Source of the DNA: Tepidanaerobacteraceae bacterium
Lineage (GTDB): Bacteria > Bacillota > Thermosediminibacteria > Thermosediminibacterales > Tepidanaerobacteraceae
Reading direction: 5' to 3'
DNA: 64,000 bases
NCBI GenBank assembly: GCA_024655905.1
Contig: JANLFP010000008.1
Coordinates: forward strand, 1 to 64,000
Each line of letters opens with the position of its first letter. Within the stretch, counting starts at the first letter, position 1. Of this stretch, positions 43,553 through 52,689 are shown one piece after another. Under the pieces are notes generated by a model. It was not told the DNA's origin, did no database searches, and saw only the letters and a list, made by a program, of their open reading frames with translations. A program made the position numbers and the translations under genes.

Positions 43553-43596
43553 TTTTATCCTCCTTTCCCTGTTCATCTCGCTTTATACATAAGTTA

Positions 43597-43677
43597 TCAA
43601 TTGTCACCGAAGAATAGGAGTATTAGTATCAGGAACAGTGCAAATGCCATTCTTCCACCAAAGAATCCATCTGCCAT
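43597..43677 (-). CDS. Tiny membrane protein 4 of the LFLILILL set
   Basis: A 26-residue protein, MADGFFGGR then MAFALFLILILLFF and GDN. AAGGAGGTTATCAAAT precedes the ATG. A sigma-K-like promoter lies 33 bases upstream. It is the best of the four for a direct test, as promoter, ribosome site and stop are all plain. Confidence 0.78.
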   Translation of the reverse strand: MADGFFGGRMAFALFLILILLFFGDN

Positions 43678-43709
43678 ATTTGATAACCTCCTTCGTCTTT
43701 AGCCTAATA

Positions 43710-43737
43710 TAATATATGCATTTCATGTGGATGCGGT
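43710..43737 (-). promoter_or_regulatory. Sigma-K-like promoter before tiny protein 4
   Basis: The minus strand has AC at 43737-43736, exactly 17 bases, then CATATATTA (43718-43710), an exact fit to AC-N17-CATANNNTA of the late mother-cell sigma factor. The leader is about 25 bases. Confidence 0.55.
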
Positions 43738-43771
43738 TACTGATGCCTATGTCAATCTACAAAATTAGACT

Positions 43772-43804
43772 GAAAAAAAAAGCAGTACACTGTTATACAG
43801 TTAC
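43772..43804 (-). terminator. Terminator after RNase G gene
   Basis: GTAACTGT pairs with ACAGTGTAC around ATA, with one bulged base, and is followed by a nine-base T run on the minus strand. It lies about 18 bases past the stop. Confidence 0.75.
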
Positions 43805-43822
43805 CGCTTGAATATGAAATAA

Positions 43823-45520
43823 TCATATTAATCTTGCTCTAGCATACGTCCGAAATGTCTTATATATTTCAACCCTAACTTTTTCCCCAATTAGACCCGC
43901 GGCTTCTTCAACATCAATTATATAACCATCTACCCTTGCTATACCATCGCTGGTATTAGAAACATGAACTTCTTCTATGACCACATCCATTATCTGCCCT
44001 TCTCTCACCGGCATGGCTAGGTTTTCGAGCTTTGCCTTGGTTCCCACGGCTTTTATTCTGATTTCTTCAGGGTGTAGGCTATCATTGCCTTTTATATAAA
44101 TATATTTTTCATACCTGCTTTCCATCTGAGAAAGACGATTTCCACCGCTTCCAATAACTACTGAGGCAACCGTAGGGTGAACTTCTAATAATACTGCTTC
44201 TCCCTTCCGTTCACGGAAAACTCTGTCAAGTTCCCTTTCCACCTTTTTTGCGACCGTGTCTTCTGATAAGATCCTTCCTCTGCCTTCACAGTAAGGACAG
44301 GTTTTTTCAAGCACTTCATCCAGGCTCTGGCGAACTTTTTTTCGGGTTATCTCCACAAGACCCAGTTGAGTTAGACCAAGTATATGTGCTCTGGTCCTGT
44401 CTTTTTTCAATTCTTCCGCCAATGTTGAAAGCACCATTTTTTGATGTTCTGGAGAAGTCATGTCGATAAAATCAATGATTATAATACCTCCGATGTCACG
44501 CAGCCTCAATTGTCTGGCTATTTCACGGGCCGCTTCAAGATTTGTCTTTAAAACAGTATCTTCCAGATTCACACTTCCCACAAACTTGCCTGTATTGACA
44601 TCTATGGCGGTCAATGCTTCCGTCCTGTCTATCACAATATATCCGCCGCATTGAAGCCATACTTTGCGCTGAAGGGCCCTATCAATCTCCGATTCAATAT
44701 TGAAATATTCAAAAATTTCCTCCTGGCCTCTATAAAATACTACTCTTTCTTTTAGCGTAGGAGAAATTACCGATAGCATTTCCTGAACCTTTTCGTACTC
44801 ATAAGAACTGTTTATGTAGAACCTGCTGATTTCGGGAGTAAAGAGGTCTCTCACTATTCTAGATATTAGATTCATATCTTTGTAAACAAGTTTTGGAGAA
44901 GCGCATTTTTTTTGTCTTTGAAGTATATCTTCCCATTGCTTTTTTAAAAAATCTATATCTGCTTTTAACTCGTCTTTCCCAATGCCTTCGGCAATGGTCC
45001 TCACTATTACTCCCATATGAGGGGGACGGATGCTTTCCGCCAGGGATTTGAGACGGTTTCTTTCATCATCCTTTTCTATGCGTCTTGATATGCCGACATA
45101 GTCTACAGTCGGCATGAGCACAACATATCGGCCGGGGATAGTAATATTTGTGGATACTCTAGCTCCCTTGGTTCCGATAGGTTCTTTTACTACCTGCACC
45201 AATACATCCTGCCCAATTTTCAGCATATCCTTAATAGATACTTTTTTCAAGCCTTCAATCAGCTCTTCATCTTCGGGCGCCGATGCTTCGAAATTCAGAT
45301 TTATATCCCCTGCGTATAGAAAGGCGTTTTTGCCCAGACCGATATCAATGAAAGCAGCCTGCATGCCCGGCAAAACATTAGCCACTTTTCCCTTATATAT
45401 ATTTCCTACAACTCGCTCATTATTGATTTTTTCCACATAAATCTCCGAAAGTTCCCTTTCTTCCAGAACGGCCAAACGTATCTGGTCTCTGTTTACATCC
45501 ACAACAATCTCCCTTGACAT
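43823..45520 (-). CDS. rng: Ribonuclease G/E family protein
   Basis: A 565-residue endoribonuclease. An S1 domain spans residues 38-120 (GNIYKGKVANVLPGMQAAF), the catalytic DNase-I-like part holds RTEALTAIDVNTG (about 306), and CPYCEGRG near 412 gives the two cysteines that link subunits through zinc. Length exceeds E. coli RNase G by a C-terminal extension of about 80 residues. It follows the radical-SAM-associated gene by 33 bases. In other Clostridia rplU comes next, but here a sporulation islet intervenes. Confidence 0.92.
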   Translation of the reverse strand: MSREIVVDVNRDQIRLAVLEERELSEIYVEKINNERVVGNIYKGKVANVLPGMQAAFIDIGLGKNAFLYAGDINLNFEASAPEDEELIEGLKKVSIKDMLKIGQDVLVQVVKEPIGTKGARVSTNITIPGRYVVLMPTVDYVGISRRIEKDDERNRLKSLAESIRPPHMGVIVRTIAEGIGKDELKADIDFLKKQWEDILQRQKKCASPKLVYKDMNLISRIVRDLFTPEISRFYINSSYEYEKVQEMLSVISPTLKERVVFYRGQEEIFEYFNIESEIDRALQRKVWLQCGGYIVIDRTEALTAIDVNTGKFVGSVNLEDTVLKTNLEAAREIARQLRLRDIGGIIIIDFIDMTSPEHQKMVLSTLAEELKKDRTRAHILGLTQLGLVEITRKKVRQSLDEVLEKTCPYCEGRGRILSEDTVAKKVERELDRVFRERKGEAVLLEVHPTVASVVIGSGGNRLSQMESRYEKYIYIKGNDSLHPEEIRIKAVGTKAKLENLAMPVREGQIMDVVIEEVHVSNTSDGIARVDGYIIDVEEAAGLIGEKVRVEIYKTFRTYARARLI

Positions 45521-45553
45521 GAATTTTCAGCTCCTCGATATGGCAAAGATTTA

Positions 45554-46225
45554 TCATAAAGGAGGCATGGCGTTTCCCTCTTTTATAAAATACAATTCCT
45601 TTCTGTGAATATGTTTTATTTTCAATTCTTTCGAAAGAGGTTTCCCCAATGCTTTTACTATCATATCAGGAGATGCGCACCCTTCCTGACCGATAGCTAT
45701 TTTCATCCGGAGCAAAATCTCATCAGCATTATTCCCCAATACTTCAATACTATGAATCATAGGGGCTATATTCACTTTTTTTATTCCTTTCTTTGAAACT
45801 TTTTCCACGGTTATCTCGGCTTGATTCAAGAGTTCTTGTACAGCCTTCACTATATCTTCTTTTATAAAGTTGCCCGTTATTGTTACAGTATATAGTGCTG
45901 CGTTTACTTGTGAAATATTGTATTTCCCATCGGAATTGCAGGCTTGCAATACTTTTAATCCTTTCGGCAGACAGGAATTCAAACGGCTCAATACCTCTTG
46001 GGCAGGAATATCTTCATAAAACTCCGCATCCATGTACTCGCCGCTGCTTGTGACCCCGACTGATAATGCCGGAGAAAATGTCAATTTGGGATGTGGAGTA
46101 AATCCTTCCGAATATGCAAGGGGGAGCTTTGCTCTGCGGAATGCTCGTTCAAACGTGCGCATCATATCAAGATGCGAAATATACTTTACCGGGTCAGCCT
46201 TTTCAAATTTTATTCTGAGCTTCAC
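45554..46225 (-). CDS. TIGR03936/DUF2344-type radical-SAM-associated protein
   Basis: A 223-residue protein starting KLRIKFEKADPVKYISHLD, with the FRRAKLPLAYSEGFTPHPKL and FSPALSVG segments that mark the family. It is usually fused to or paired with the B12-binding radical SAM protein, as here. I choose the GTG at 46225, with AAAGGTGG eight bases upstream, over the GTG at 46237. It overlaps the radical SAM gene by 23 bases. The reaction is unknown. Confidence 0.87.
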   Translation of the reverse strand: MKLRIKFEKADPVKYISHLDMMRTFERAFRRAKLPLAYSEGFTPHPKLTFSPALSVGVTSSGEYMDAEFYEDIPAQEVLSRLNSCLPKGLKVLQACNSDGKYNISQVNAALYTVTITGNFIKEDIVKAVQELLNQAEITVEKVSKKGIKKVNIAPMIHSIEVLGNNADEILLRMKIAIGQEGCASPDMIVKALGKPLSKELKIKHIHRKELYFIKEGNAMPPL

Positions 46226-48059
46226 AAAAACCACCACCTTTCAATCTCATTATGCCGCAGGCATGACACCGGTTAAACCTGCAATCCGGAGTAGTTATTC
46301 CCTTTTTCGATTTTTCGCGTTCCTTCAGCAGATACTCTCTATCAATGCCGGCGTCGATTATTTCCCACGGAAAAATTTCATCCGTTTTTCTTTCCCTGTT
46401 TGCATAAAACTCCGGGGAAATACCGGCATCCTTAAATGCAGACAACCATTTTTCAAAGGAAAAAATATCGTTCCATCCGTCAAACTTGCAACCCTTTCCA
46501 TGGGCCAGCATCAAGACCTTCCCAAGTTTTCTATCTCCCCTTGAAAAAACCGCTTCAAGAAAACTCAATCTTCCGTCATGCCAGCTATAAGATATATTCT
46601 TTGATTTTAACAATGTTTTTAACAATTTTTGGCGCCTTTCTATCTCAGAAAGCGAAATCTGGGATTCCCATTGAAAAGGTGTGAATGGTTTGGGAACAAA
46701 TGTTGATGTACTGACAGCAACTCGCAAGCCTCGGGCTGAACCTTTTACACTCCTATAAACGTCAACTACGCCCATGGCAAGCTTTGCTATGCCTTCAATA
46801 TCTTCATCTGTTTCTGTAGGAAGGCCTATCATGAAATATAATTTGACAGAATTCCAACCACACAAAAAGGCATCTCTCGCTGAAGACATTAAATCCTTTT
46901 CAGTTACCCCTTTGTTGATTACATCGCGCAACCTTTGAGTCCCAGCCTCCGGCGCAAAGGTAAGCCCGCTTTTTTTAATTTCCTGGACCTTCCTGGCCAG
47001 TTGAATGGAAAAAGCATCGATTCTCAGAGAAGGTAAAGAAAGGCCCACATTGCAGCTTCGAAATTCATCGGTCAGGATTTCGGTGAGTTCCTTCAATGAA
47101 GAATAGTCGCTGGTACTCAATGACGCCAGTGATATTTCCCCGTAACCGGTCTGCTCAATGATATTTTTTGCCAGTTTCGTCAGCCGGCCCACGGATTTTT
47201 CCCTAACAGGCCTGTAAATCATCCCGGCCTGACAGAATCGGCAGCCGCGGGTACATCCCCTGAAAATTTCCAACATAGCTCTGTCATGTACGATATTAAG
47301 ATACGGAACAATAAATTTTGTGGGGTAATATGCTTCATCCAGATTTCTTATGACCTGCTTTTGAACCCTATGGGGAATGCCGCATTTTTTGGGTATAATC
47401 TTATATATGGTTCCATCATCATTATATGACACATCATATAATGATGGCACATAAACGCCGGGGATGCAGGCAACCTGTTCAAGAAATTTTTTGCGGTCCA
47501 TTCCCTCTTTTTTGAAATTCCTGTACGTATCGATTATGTCAAAAATTGCTTCTTCAGCTTCTCCTATTACAAAAAAATCTATTATATCCGCCAGCGGTTC
47601 GGGATTATATGCGCAGGGACCGCCTGCAATGACAATAGGGTGTCCATCGGATCTATCCTTTGCAAAAATCGGGATGCCCGACAATTCAAGCATGTTTATT
47701 ATATTTGTGTAGCTCATTTCGTACTGAAGTGTAAACCCCAAAAAGTCAAATTGTTTTAGAGGAGTCCTGCTTTCAAGACTGAAAAGCGGTATTTTGTTCT
47801 TCCTCATGAGCTCTTCAAAATCCACCCACGGTGCAAATACTCTTTCCGCATAGACGTCTTCCTGTTCGTTGAGCATGTGGTACAGTATTTTGATGCCTAG
47901 ATGGGACATCCCAACTTCATAGATGTCTGGAAAGGCCAGAGCAATATGAACTTTTATTTTTTCTACTTGTTTATGGATGCTGTTATACTCGTTGCCTGTA
48001 TAGCGGGTTGGTTTTGATACCTTTAATAAATTTTCTTCCAGCCACCGATTTATTTCCAA
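46203..48059 (-). CDS. TIGR03960-type B12-binding radical SAM protein
   Basis: A 618-residue protein. Residues about 30-190 form a B12-binding-like domain and RGCTRGCRFCQAGM near residue 272 is the CxxxCxxC radical SAM cluster, preceded by MLEIFRG. Late in the chain, CRFNRCHACG offers a further cysteine set. I choose the TTG at 48059, as GGAGG is seven bases upstream; an ATG at 48098 has no ribosome site. The family is linked to tRNA or ribosome modification by context, but no reaction is proven. Confidence 0.88.
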   Translation of the reverse strand: MEINRWLEENLLKVSKPTRYTGNEYNSIHKQVEKIKVHIALAFPDIYEVGMSHLGIKILYHMLNEQEDVYAERVFAPWVDFEELMRKNKIPLFSLESRTPLKQFDFLGFTLQYEMSYTNIINMLELSGIPIFAKDRSDGHPIVIAGGPCAYNPEPLADIIDFFVIGEAEEAIFDIIDTYRNFKKEGMDRKKFLEQVACIPGVYVPSLYDVSYNDDGTIYKIIPKKCGIPHRVQKQVIRNLDEAYYPTKFIVPYLNIVHDRAMLEIFRGCTRGCRFCQAGMIYRPVREKSVGRLTKLAKNIIEQTGYGEISLASLSTSDYSSLKELTEILTDEFRSCNVGLSLPSLRIDAFSIQLARKVQEIKKSGLTFAPEAGTQRLRDVINKGVTEKDLMSSARDAFLCGWNSVKLYFMIGLPTETDEDIEGIAKLAMGVVDVYRSVKGSARGLRVAVSTSTFVPKPFTPFQWESQISLSEIERRQKLLKTLLKSKNISYSWHDGRLSFLEAVFSRGDRKLGKVLMLAHGKGCKFDGWNDIFSFEKWLSAFKDAGISPEFYANRERKTDEIFPWEIIDAGIDREYLLKEREKSKKGITTPDCRFNRCHACGIMRLKGGGFCEAQNKI

Positions 48060-48114
48060 AGTTATACCTCCAATTTTATTATCGGAATCATATATCATTT
48101 ATTATTATATCTTA

Positions 48115-48981
48115 TTATATCAGGTCCTCCAATTTTCTGTCCAACCCTTCCCGTATAATTTTGTCAAATATTTCCGTTTCTGTCAAACAGTTTTTTATTT
48201 TCATGCTGCTATCCAGCATATATACAATATAATATTTATTGGGCATAAACTCGTAAAGCAGCCGCTTTACCGGAGTATTGCCCACAGCCGCAAGGGTTTC
48301 CATGGGTAAAAAACCTTTTTTGAACAGCATCTCTTTTTTTCTGGCAATGTTTTTTATGAAAAATATAGGGGCATCTTTTTGTTCTTTAAAAGCATAACTC
48401 AAAAGAAAAAAACCGGCTATGGCAAAATTGATAAAAAGTCTGCCCACAAACAAACCAACAACAGATACGAGAAACATCGCCAGCGCAAAGGCTTTGCTGA
48501 GTCCAGCGGCAACCCGTACCGCCGAAATATAGTTCATGTGCTGCCTAAGCCATAAAACAAAAACCCTTCCGCCATCTAATGGAAGGGCCGGCAGCATATT
48601 GAAAAAACCTATCATTAATTGATAGTCAATAAAATTTTTGCCCAGTTTTGACACTATTTCACTCTGATTGAATAAAAGCAACAAGAAAATCGATACGGCA
48701 AAATTCATCATGGGACCTGCCAGCACAGTAAGCATTTCAGCCTCGGGAGATGCCTCGTCTAGGTTTAATATTTTTATTCTTCCTCCCAGGGGAAGAATAT
48801 CTATTTTTTCCACCTTTAGGCCCAAAGCTTCCGCAGCAGCAATATGTCCCAATTCATGAAACCCAAGCGCGGCTATCGCGGCAAATACATCGTTCCATAA
48901 CCCGGCAGACAGGCAAAATAAAACAAGCAATATAAAAAAAAAGTCAATCTTTACTTCCATATCCTTAATTTTGATAGTCAT
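48115..48981 (-). CDS. spoIVFB: SpoIVFB-like site-2 protease (M50)
   Basis: A 288-residue membrane protease. GFHELGHIAAA (about residue 41) is the HExxH zinc site and NMLPALPLDGGRVF near 138 carries the third metal ligand (the NPDG-type loop). In Bacillus SpoIVFB cleaves pro-sigma-K in the mother cell. An M23 protein (SpoIVFA position) lies immediately upstream. It is part of a run with the radical SAM gene. Confidence 0.9.
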   Translation of the reverse strand: MTIKIKDMEVKIDFFFILLVLFCLSAGLWNDVFAAIAALGFHELGHIAAAEALGLKVEKIDILPLGGRIKILNLDEASPEAEMLTVLAGPMMNFAVSIFLLLLFNQSEIVSKLGKNFIDYQLMIGFFNMLPALPLDGGRVFVLWLRQHMNYISAVRVAAGLSKAFALAMFLVSVVGLFVGRLFINFAIAGFFLLSYAFKEQKDAPIFFIKNIARKKEMLFKKGFLPMETLAAVGNTPVKRLLYEFMPNKYYIVYMLDSSMKIKNCLTETEIFDKIIREGLDRKLEDLI

Positions 48982-48994
48982 TTTCTCACCTTAA

Positions 48995-49654
48995 TCAAGG
49001 TATTTTCAGCCATTTTTCGGGATCCTGTGGCATGCCATATTTCAGTATCTCAAAATGCAGATGCGGAGAAGTAGCCAGGCCGGTTTTGCCTACGGTCCCA
49101 ATTATATAGCCCTGTTTTACGGGTTGATTTTGACTTACGTAAATATCCCTCAAATGACCATATACAGTTGTCAAATCGCCATCATGACTAATTTTTATTA
49201 TACGGCCCAGTTCCGGGTCCTCACCTACATATAGGACAACACCATCTAAAGCTGCTTTCACCGGAGACCCTTCTGTCTGGTCTATATCGATGCCGTTGTG
49301 CATTCTTTCGACATTTAAAATGGGATGCAGCCTGTTGCCAAAACGTGATGTTATTTCACCCGACACAGGCAATATCATAGATGTAGAAGTCGTTTGTTTG
49401 AAAACCGGGATGCTGTCCTCAATACTTGAAATTTTTTTGAGGGTTTCGTACAAATCGCCAAAATCATATTTATAATCCAAGACATAATAATCTATTTTTA
49501 AAAGTACAGATTTTGTAAGAGGGGTGTCTATTTTTTTCAGTAAAATTATCATTATCAGGATTAATACGCTAATAAGCATTTTTTTCAAATCCAACCTGCC
49601 AGCCCAACTTCTTTTTGGACTTTGTTCGTAATAATTGTAGTACAATCTGAACAC
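48995..49654 (-). CDS. M23-family peptidase at the SpoIVFA position
   Basis: A 219-residue protein with one membrane helix (about 28-45) and a C-terminal M23/LytM domain (about 115-215). HNGIDI and SPHLHFEI keep the HxxxD and HxH zinc ligands, unlike many SpoIVFA copies, so it may be active as a peptidase or serve as the SpoIVFA-like regulator of SpoIVFB. It is directly upstream of spoIVFB, which supports the latter. Confidence 0.8.
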   Translation of the reverse strand: MFRLYYNYYEQSPKRSWAGRLDLKKMLISVLILIMIILLKKIDTPLTKSVLLKIDYYVLDYKYDFGDLYETLKKISSIEDSIPVFKQTTSTSMILPVSGEITSRFGNRLHPILNVERMHNGIDIDQTEGSPVKAALDGVVLYVGEDPELGRIIKISHDGDLTTVYGHLRDIYVSQNQPVKQGYIIGTVGKTGLATSPHLHFEILKYGMPQDPEKWLKIP

Positions 49655-49710
49655 CCCCTACCCAAACAATTCCTATATATATCTATTTTGCTCAAGGCTC
49701 GTTTATTACA

Positions 49711-49738
49711 AAAAAAATGCTCTTGAAAGAGCATTTTA
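49711..49738 (-). terminator. Terminator after rodA
   Basis: ATGCTCT and AGAGCAT form the stem around TTCA, followed by TTTTTTTT on the minus strand. It begins at the rodA stop codon. Confidence 0.85.
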
Positions 49739-50833
49739 AAACAGTATTTTCTGTCTTCTCATACCTACATTCAATACGATTCCAACCGACATCATATTCA
49801 TCAAAAATGAACTCCCCCCATAACTCATAAAAGGCAATGGTATACCTGTTACAGGCATAATTCCCAATGTCATGCCAATGTTCACCATTATTTGGAATGC
49901 CCACATCGTCGCTATCCCAACAACCATATAAGTCCCCAGCAAATCTCTCGCTTTAAATGCTATCTGAACTGTACGGTACAACAGCAGAAAAAACAAAACA
50001 AGAAGCAGCATCGCACCAATAAAACCAAGCTCCTCCCCAAGAACGGCGAAAATAAAATCGGTGTGTTGTTCGGGAATAAAATCCAACTGGTTCTGGGTTC
50101 CTTGGAATAAGCCTTTTCCCAGGATTTTCCCTGAACCAATCGCAATCTTTGATTGAATCACATGATAGCCGGCCCCAAGAGGGTCTAGATTCGGATTTAA
50201 AAAAACCAGAATCCTTTTTTTTTGATAGTCATGCAGAAAACGCCATAACAGTGGCAAAGACATTACGCCGCTTCCTATAATGGCGCCAAAAAGTTTATAA
50301 TTAATGCCCGCCACGAAAATCATTCCAAAAAGTATTGCCAGCAAAACTAGGGAAGTGCCTAGATCCGGCTGTTTCATAATGAGAACCAGGGGCAAACCAA
50401 CATGCAAAAATGCCAGAGCCACATCCTTTATGTTGTTTAAAGCTTTTTTCCTTTCCAGATACTTTGCCAGGGTTATAATTACGGCCAGTTTCGCAAATTC
50501 CGACGGCTGCAGTCCAAAGGGGCCTATTGAAAACCATCTCTGAGCACCCATGCTTTCCTTTCCAAGAAACATTACTGAAATAAGCAATAGAATGTTTGCA
50601 ATATATATTACATTCGCCCAATGAGCTATCGTATGATAATCCATGGACATTATAAAAAACATGGCCACAAGGCCAATGCAAAAAAATAAGAACTGCATTT
50701 TTGCATAATGAAAATTGCCTCCCGGAGAGGTGGCATGAGTGGCGCTTGATATTATCAAGATGCTGATAGTCGTTATAAATAATATCAATATCAATATCTG
50801 ATAATCGATATACTTCAACAATTTGCGGTCCAT
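49736..50833 (-). CDS. rodA: RodA-like SEDS glycosyltransferase
   Basis: A 365-residue SEDS protein with about ten membrane segments. KESMGAQRWF, GLQPSEFAKL, KKRILVFLNP and TGIPLPFMSYGGSSF are family marks. It polymerises peptidoglycan with PBP2, which is also in this block. The ATG at 50833 has AGGAGG seven bases upstream. SpoVE or FtsW is also possible, but the min/mre context favours RodA. Confidence 0.9.
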   Translation of the reverse strand: MDRKLLKYIDYQILILILFITTISILIISSATHATSPGGNFHYAKMQFLFFCIGLVAMFFIMSMDYHTIAHWANVIYIANILLLISVMFLGKESMGAQRWFSIGPFGLQPSEFAKLAVIITLAKYLERKKALNNIKDVALAFLHVGLPLVLIMKQPDLGTSLVLLAILFGMIFVAGINYKLFGAIIGSGVMSLPLLWRFLHDYQKKRILVFLNPNLDPLGAGYHVIQSKIAIGSGKILGKGLFQGTQNQLDFIPEQHTDFIFAVLGEELGFIGAMLLLVLFFLLLYRTVQIAFKARDLLGTYMVVGIATMWAFQIMVNIGMTLGIMPVTGIPLPFMSYGGSSFLMNMMSVGIVLNVGMRRQKILF

Positions 50834-50906
50834 ATACAAGCCTCCTGAAAATCCGATGACCATTATATCACAAAATACCGGCGATTATAAGCCCTTTTTT
50901 GGTCTT

Positions 50907-52673
50907 TCAAGAGGGTATGTTTTTCCAGTAAATTTCTACCTCGTCGCCGTTTTTTACGGTACTGGCAAATCCGGCTTCATTTCCGTTTATTTTAATGACG
51001 ATCTTGCCTGCCATGCTTTCGGGTTTAAAGTCTATGATGTTGAAAATATCGCTAATAATAATGTCTTTTGGCTTCATGACAATCGAGGCATTGTCTACTA
51101 TGTCTTCTTCGGGAGAGACAGATTTTCCATTCATGATTATATCCGGATCTATGCTGAAATCATGTCCGTTGACTTTTATTTTCAATCTGTAGGCATCGGA
51201 AATAAAATCTTTTATTTTTGCCTTGCCAGGCTCTCCATCCGCTGCAGGCTCAAATTTGATTAAATCGCCATCGGAAATCATGGAATCAGGCTCAGCCTTT
51301 TTGCCATTGACCGTTATTATGGCGGGTTTTGCCATTTTGCCTTTAACGACGTTTATTTCACCGTTGATTTTAAATGTCAACGCCATGCCGGGCATCCCAT
51401 AAACTAAAGAAGGCGTAATCCCGGCATACAGCAATGCTTTCAAAACCGTAGGCCTATCCTGCCCGAGGAGATTTACCGTTGCATCATTTACTTTAACATT
51501 AATAAAAGAAAGGGTGGTGCCTTCCAGCGCATTGACTGCAATGCCCAGCGGAGTTACTGCAAATGGGCCCGATAGTTCTTCCTCTCCGCTTATAAATGTT
51601 ATGCTTTCTCTTGTTCTTATACCAACTCGCTCTTTCGGAAGCTCTAGTTGGGCTGCTATGCTTTCTGCAAGACCGGGCAACAGGCTGCCGCCTCCGACAC
51701 ATATAACTGCTGCAGGGGCTTTGCCGTTTAGACTCATTATTTTCCGCGCTATCTCGGAAGACAGCTGATATGTAGATGTTTTTATCATTTCAAGAATATC
51801 TTCTGCGTCAAGTTCATGATTCTGGCCCAAAATATCCTGAAAAAGCACTTTTTTCATTGCCAAAAGCTCCCGTTTAACCCTTTCGCCCTCACCAAAATCA
51901 AGAAGATATGTTTCACAAATTTTTTCAGTTATCTCGTCGCCGGCTAATGGGACCATTCCGTAAGCGAAAATGCTTCCTTCTTTTGATATGGCTATATCCG
52001 AGGTTCCCGCGCCTATATCCACCAGGGCTATATTTAGCTTTTTCATTCCGGGGAGAATGACAACGGATCCGGCCGCTATAGGTTCCAGCGTAATGCTGAA
52101 AAGCTCTAGGTCGCATCTTCTTAATACGGTCAACAGGCTTTCCACAACAGACCTGGGAAGAAACGTCGCTATGATTTTCACCGAGATGGATCTGCCCTTC
52201 TGGCCTATCAGGTTGTCCAGCTCTTCGTCTTCAAGATACCATTTTATTATGCTGTATCCTACACAATGATAATCCGAAAAAGATTCGGCAGCGCTTTTTC
52301 CCGATAGTGATTTTATGGCATTTGCCAGAGCATCGGCTTTCAGTCTCTCAATATCCTGCTGGGTTATTTCCACAAAAGGGGACATGGCTTTACCCGCTAC
52401 AGCCTCAACCGTATATAAGGCTCTACCCGCAGCCGCCACTGCAGCTTTTTCCAATTTTTTACCCAATTTTTTTTCTAGAGATTCCTTTATTTGCCTTACG
52501 CTTTTCGCAACTGCCTCAACATCATGTATCTGCCCGTCATACATTGCTCTGCCTTTGTGTTCCAGGACATTATGCGCAATAATTTCATATCCATTTTCGC
52601 GTTTTCTCACCACCAGCCCCACTACTGTCCTGGTTCCAATATCCAGGGCGAATACCTCCTGTCCGATTTCCAC
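50907..52673 (-). CDS. FtsA-like actin-fold protein with beta-grasp-like tail
   Basis: A 588-residue protein. Residues 1-385 form an FtsA/PilM-type actin fold (FALDIGTRTVVGLVV, DIGAGTSDIAI, CVGGGSLLPGLAESI). The last 200 residues are extra: several repeats of the form VNGxxxxxDSxIxDGD (for example IITVNGKKAEPD...ISDGD and KINGNEAGFASTVKNGD) that resemble beta-grasp folds. The GTG start has GAAGGAGG upstream. It sits between minE and rodA, so a link to the division or elongation machine is likely. It may recruit proteins by its tail (inference). Confidence 0.82.
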   Translation of the reverse strand: MEIGQEVFALDIGTRTVVGLVVRKRENGYEIIAHNVLEHKGRAMYDGQIHDVEAVAKSVRQIKESLEKKLGKKLEKAAVAAAGRALYTVEAVAGKAMSPFVEITQQDIERLKADALANAIKSLSGKSAAESFSDYHCVGYSIIKWYLEDEELDNLIGQKGRSISVKIIATFLPRSVVESLLTVLRRCDLELFSITLEPIAAGSVVILPGMKKLNIALVDIGAGTSDIAISKEGSIFAYGMVPLAGDEITEKICETYLLDFGEGERVKRELLAMKKVLFQDILGQNHELDAEDILEMIKTSTYQLSSEIARKIMSLNGKAPAAVICVGGGSLLPGLAESIAAQLELPKERVGIRTRESITFISGEEELSGPFAVTPLGIAVNALEGTTLSFINVKVNDATVNLLGQDRPTVLKALLYAGITPSLVYGMPGMALTFKINGEINVVKGKMAKPAIITVNGKKAEPDSMISDGDLIKFEPAADGEPGKAKIKDFISDAYRLKIKVNGHDFSIDPDIIMNGKSVSPEEDIVDNASIVMKPKDIIISDIFNIIDFKPESMAGKIVIKINGNEAGFASTVKNGDEVEIYWKNIPS

Positions 52674-52689
52674 GGAAAAATATCCTCCT

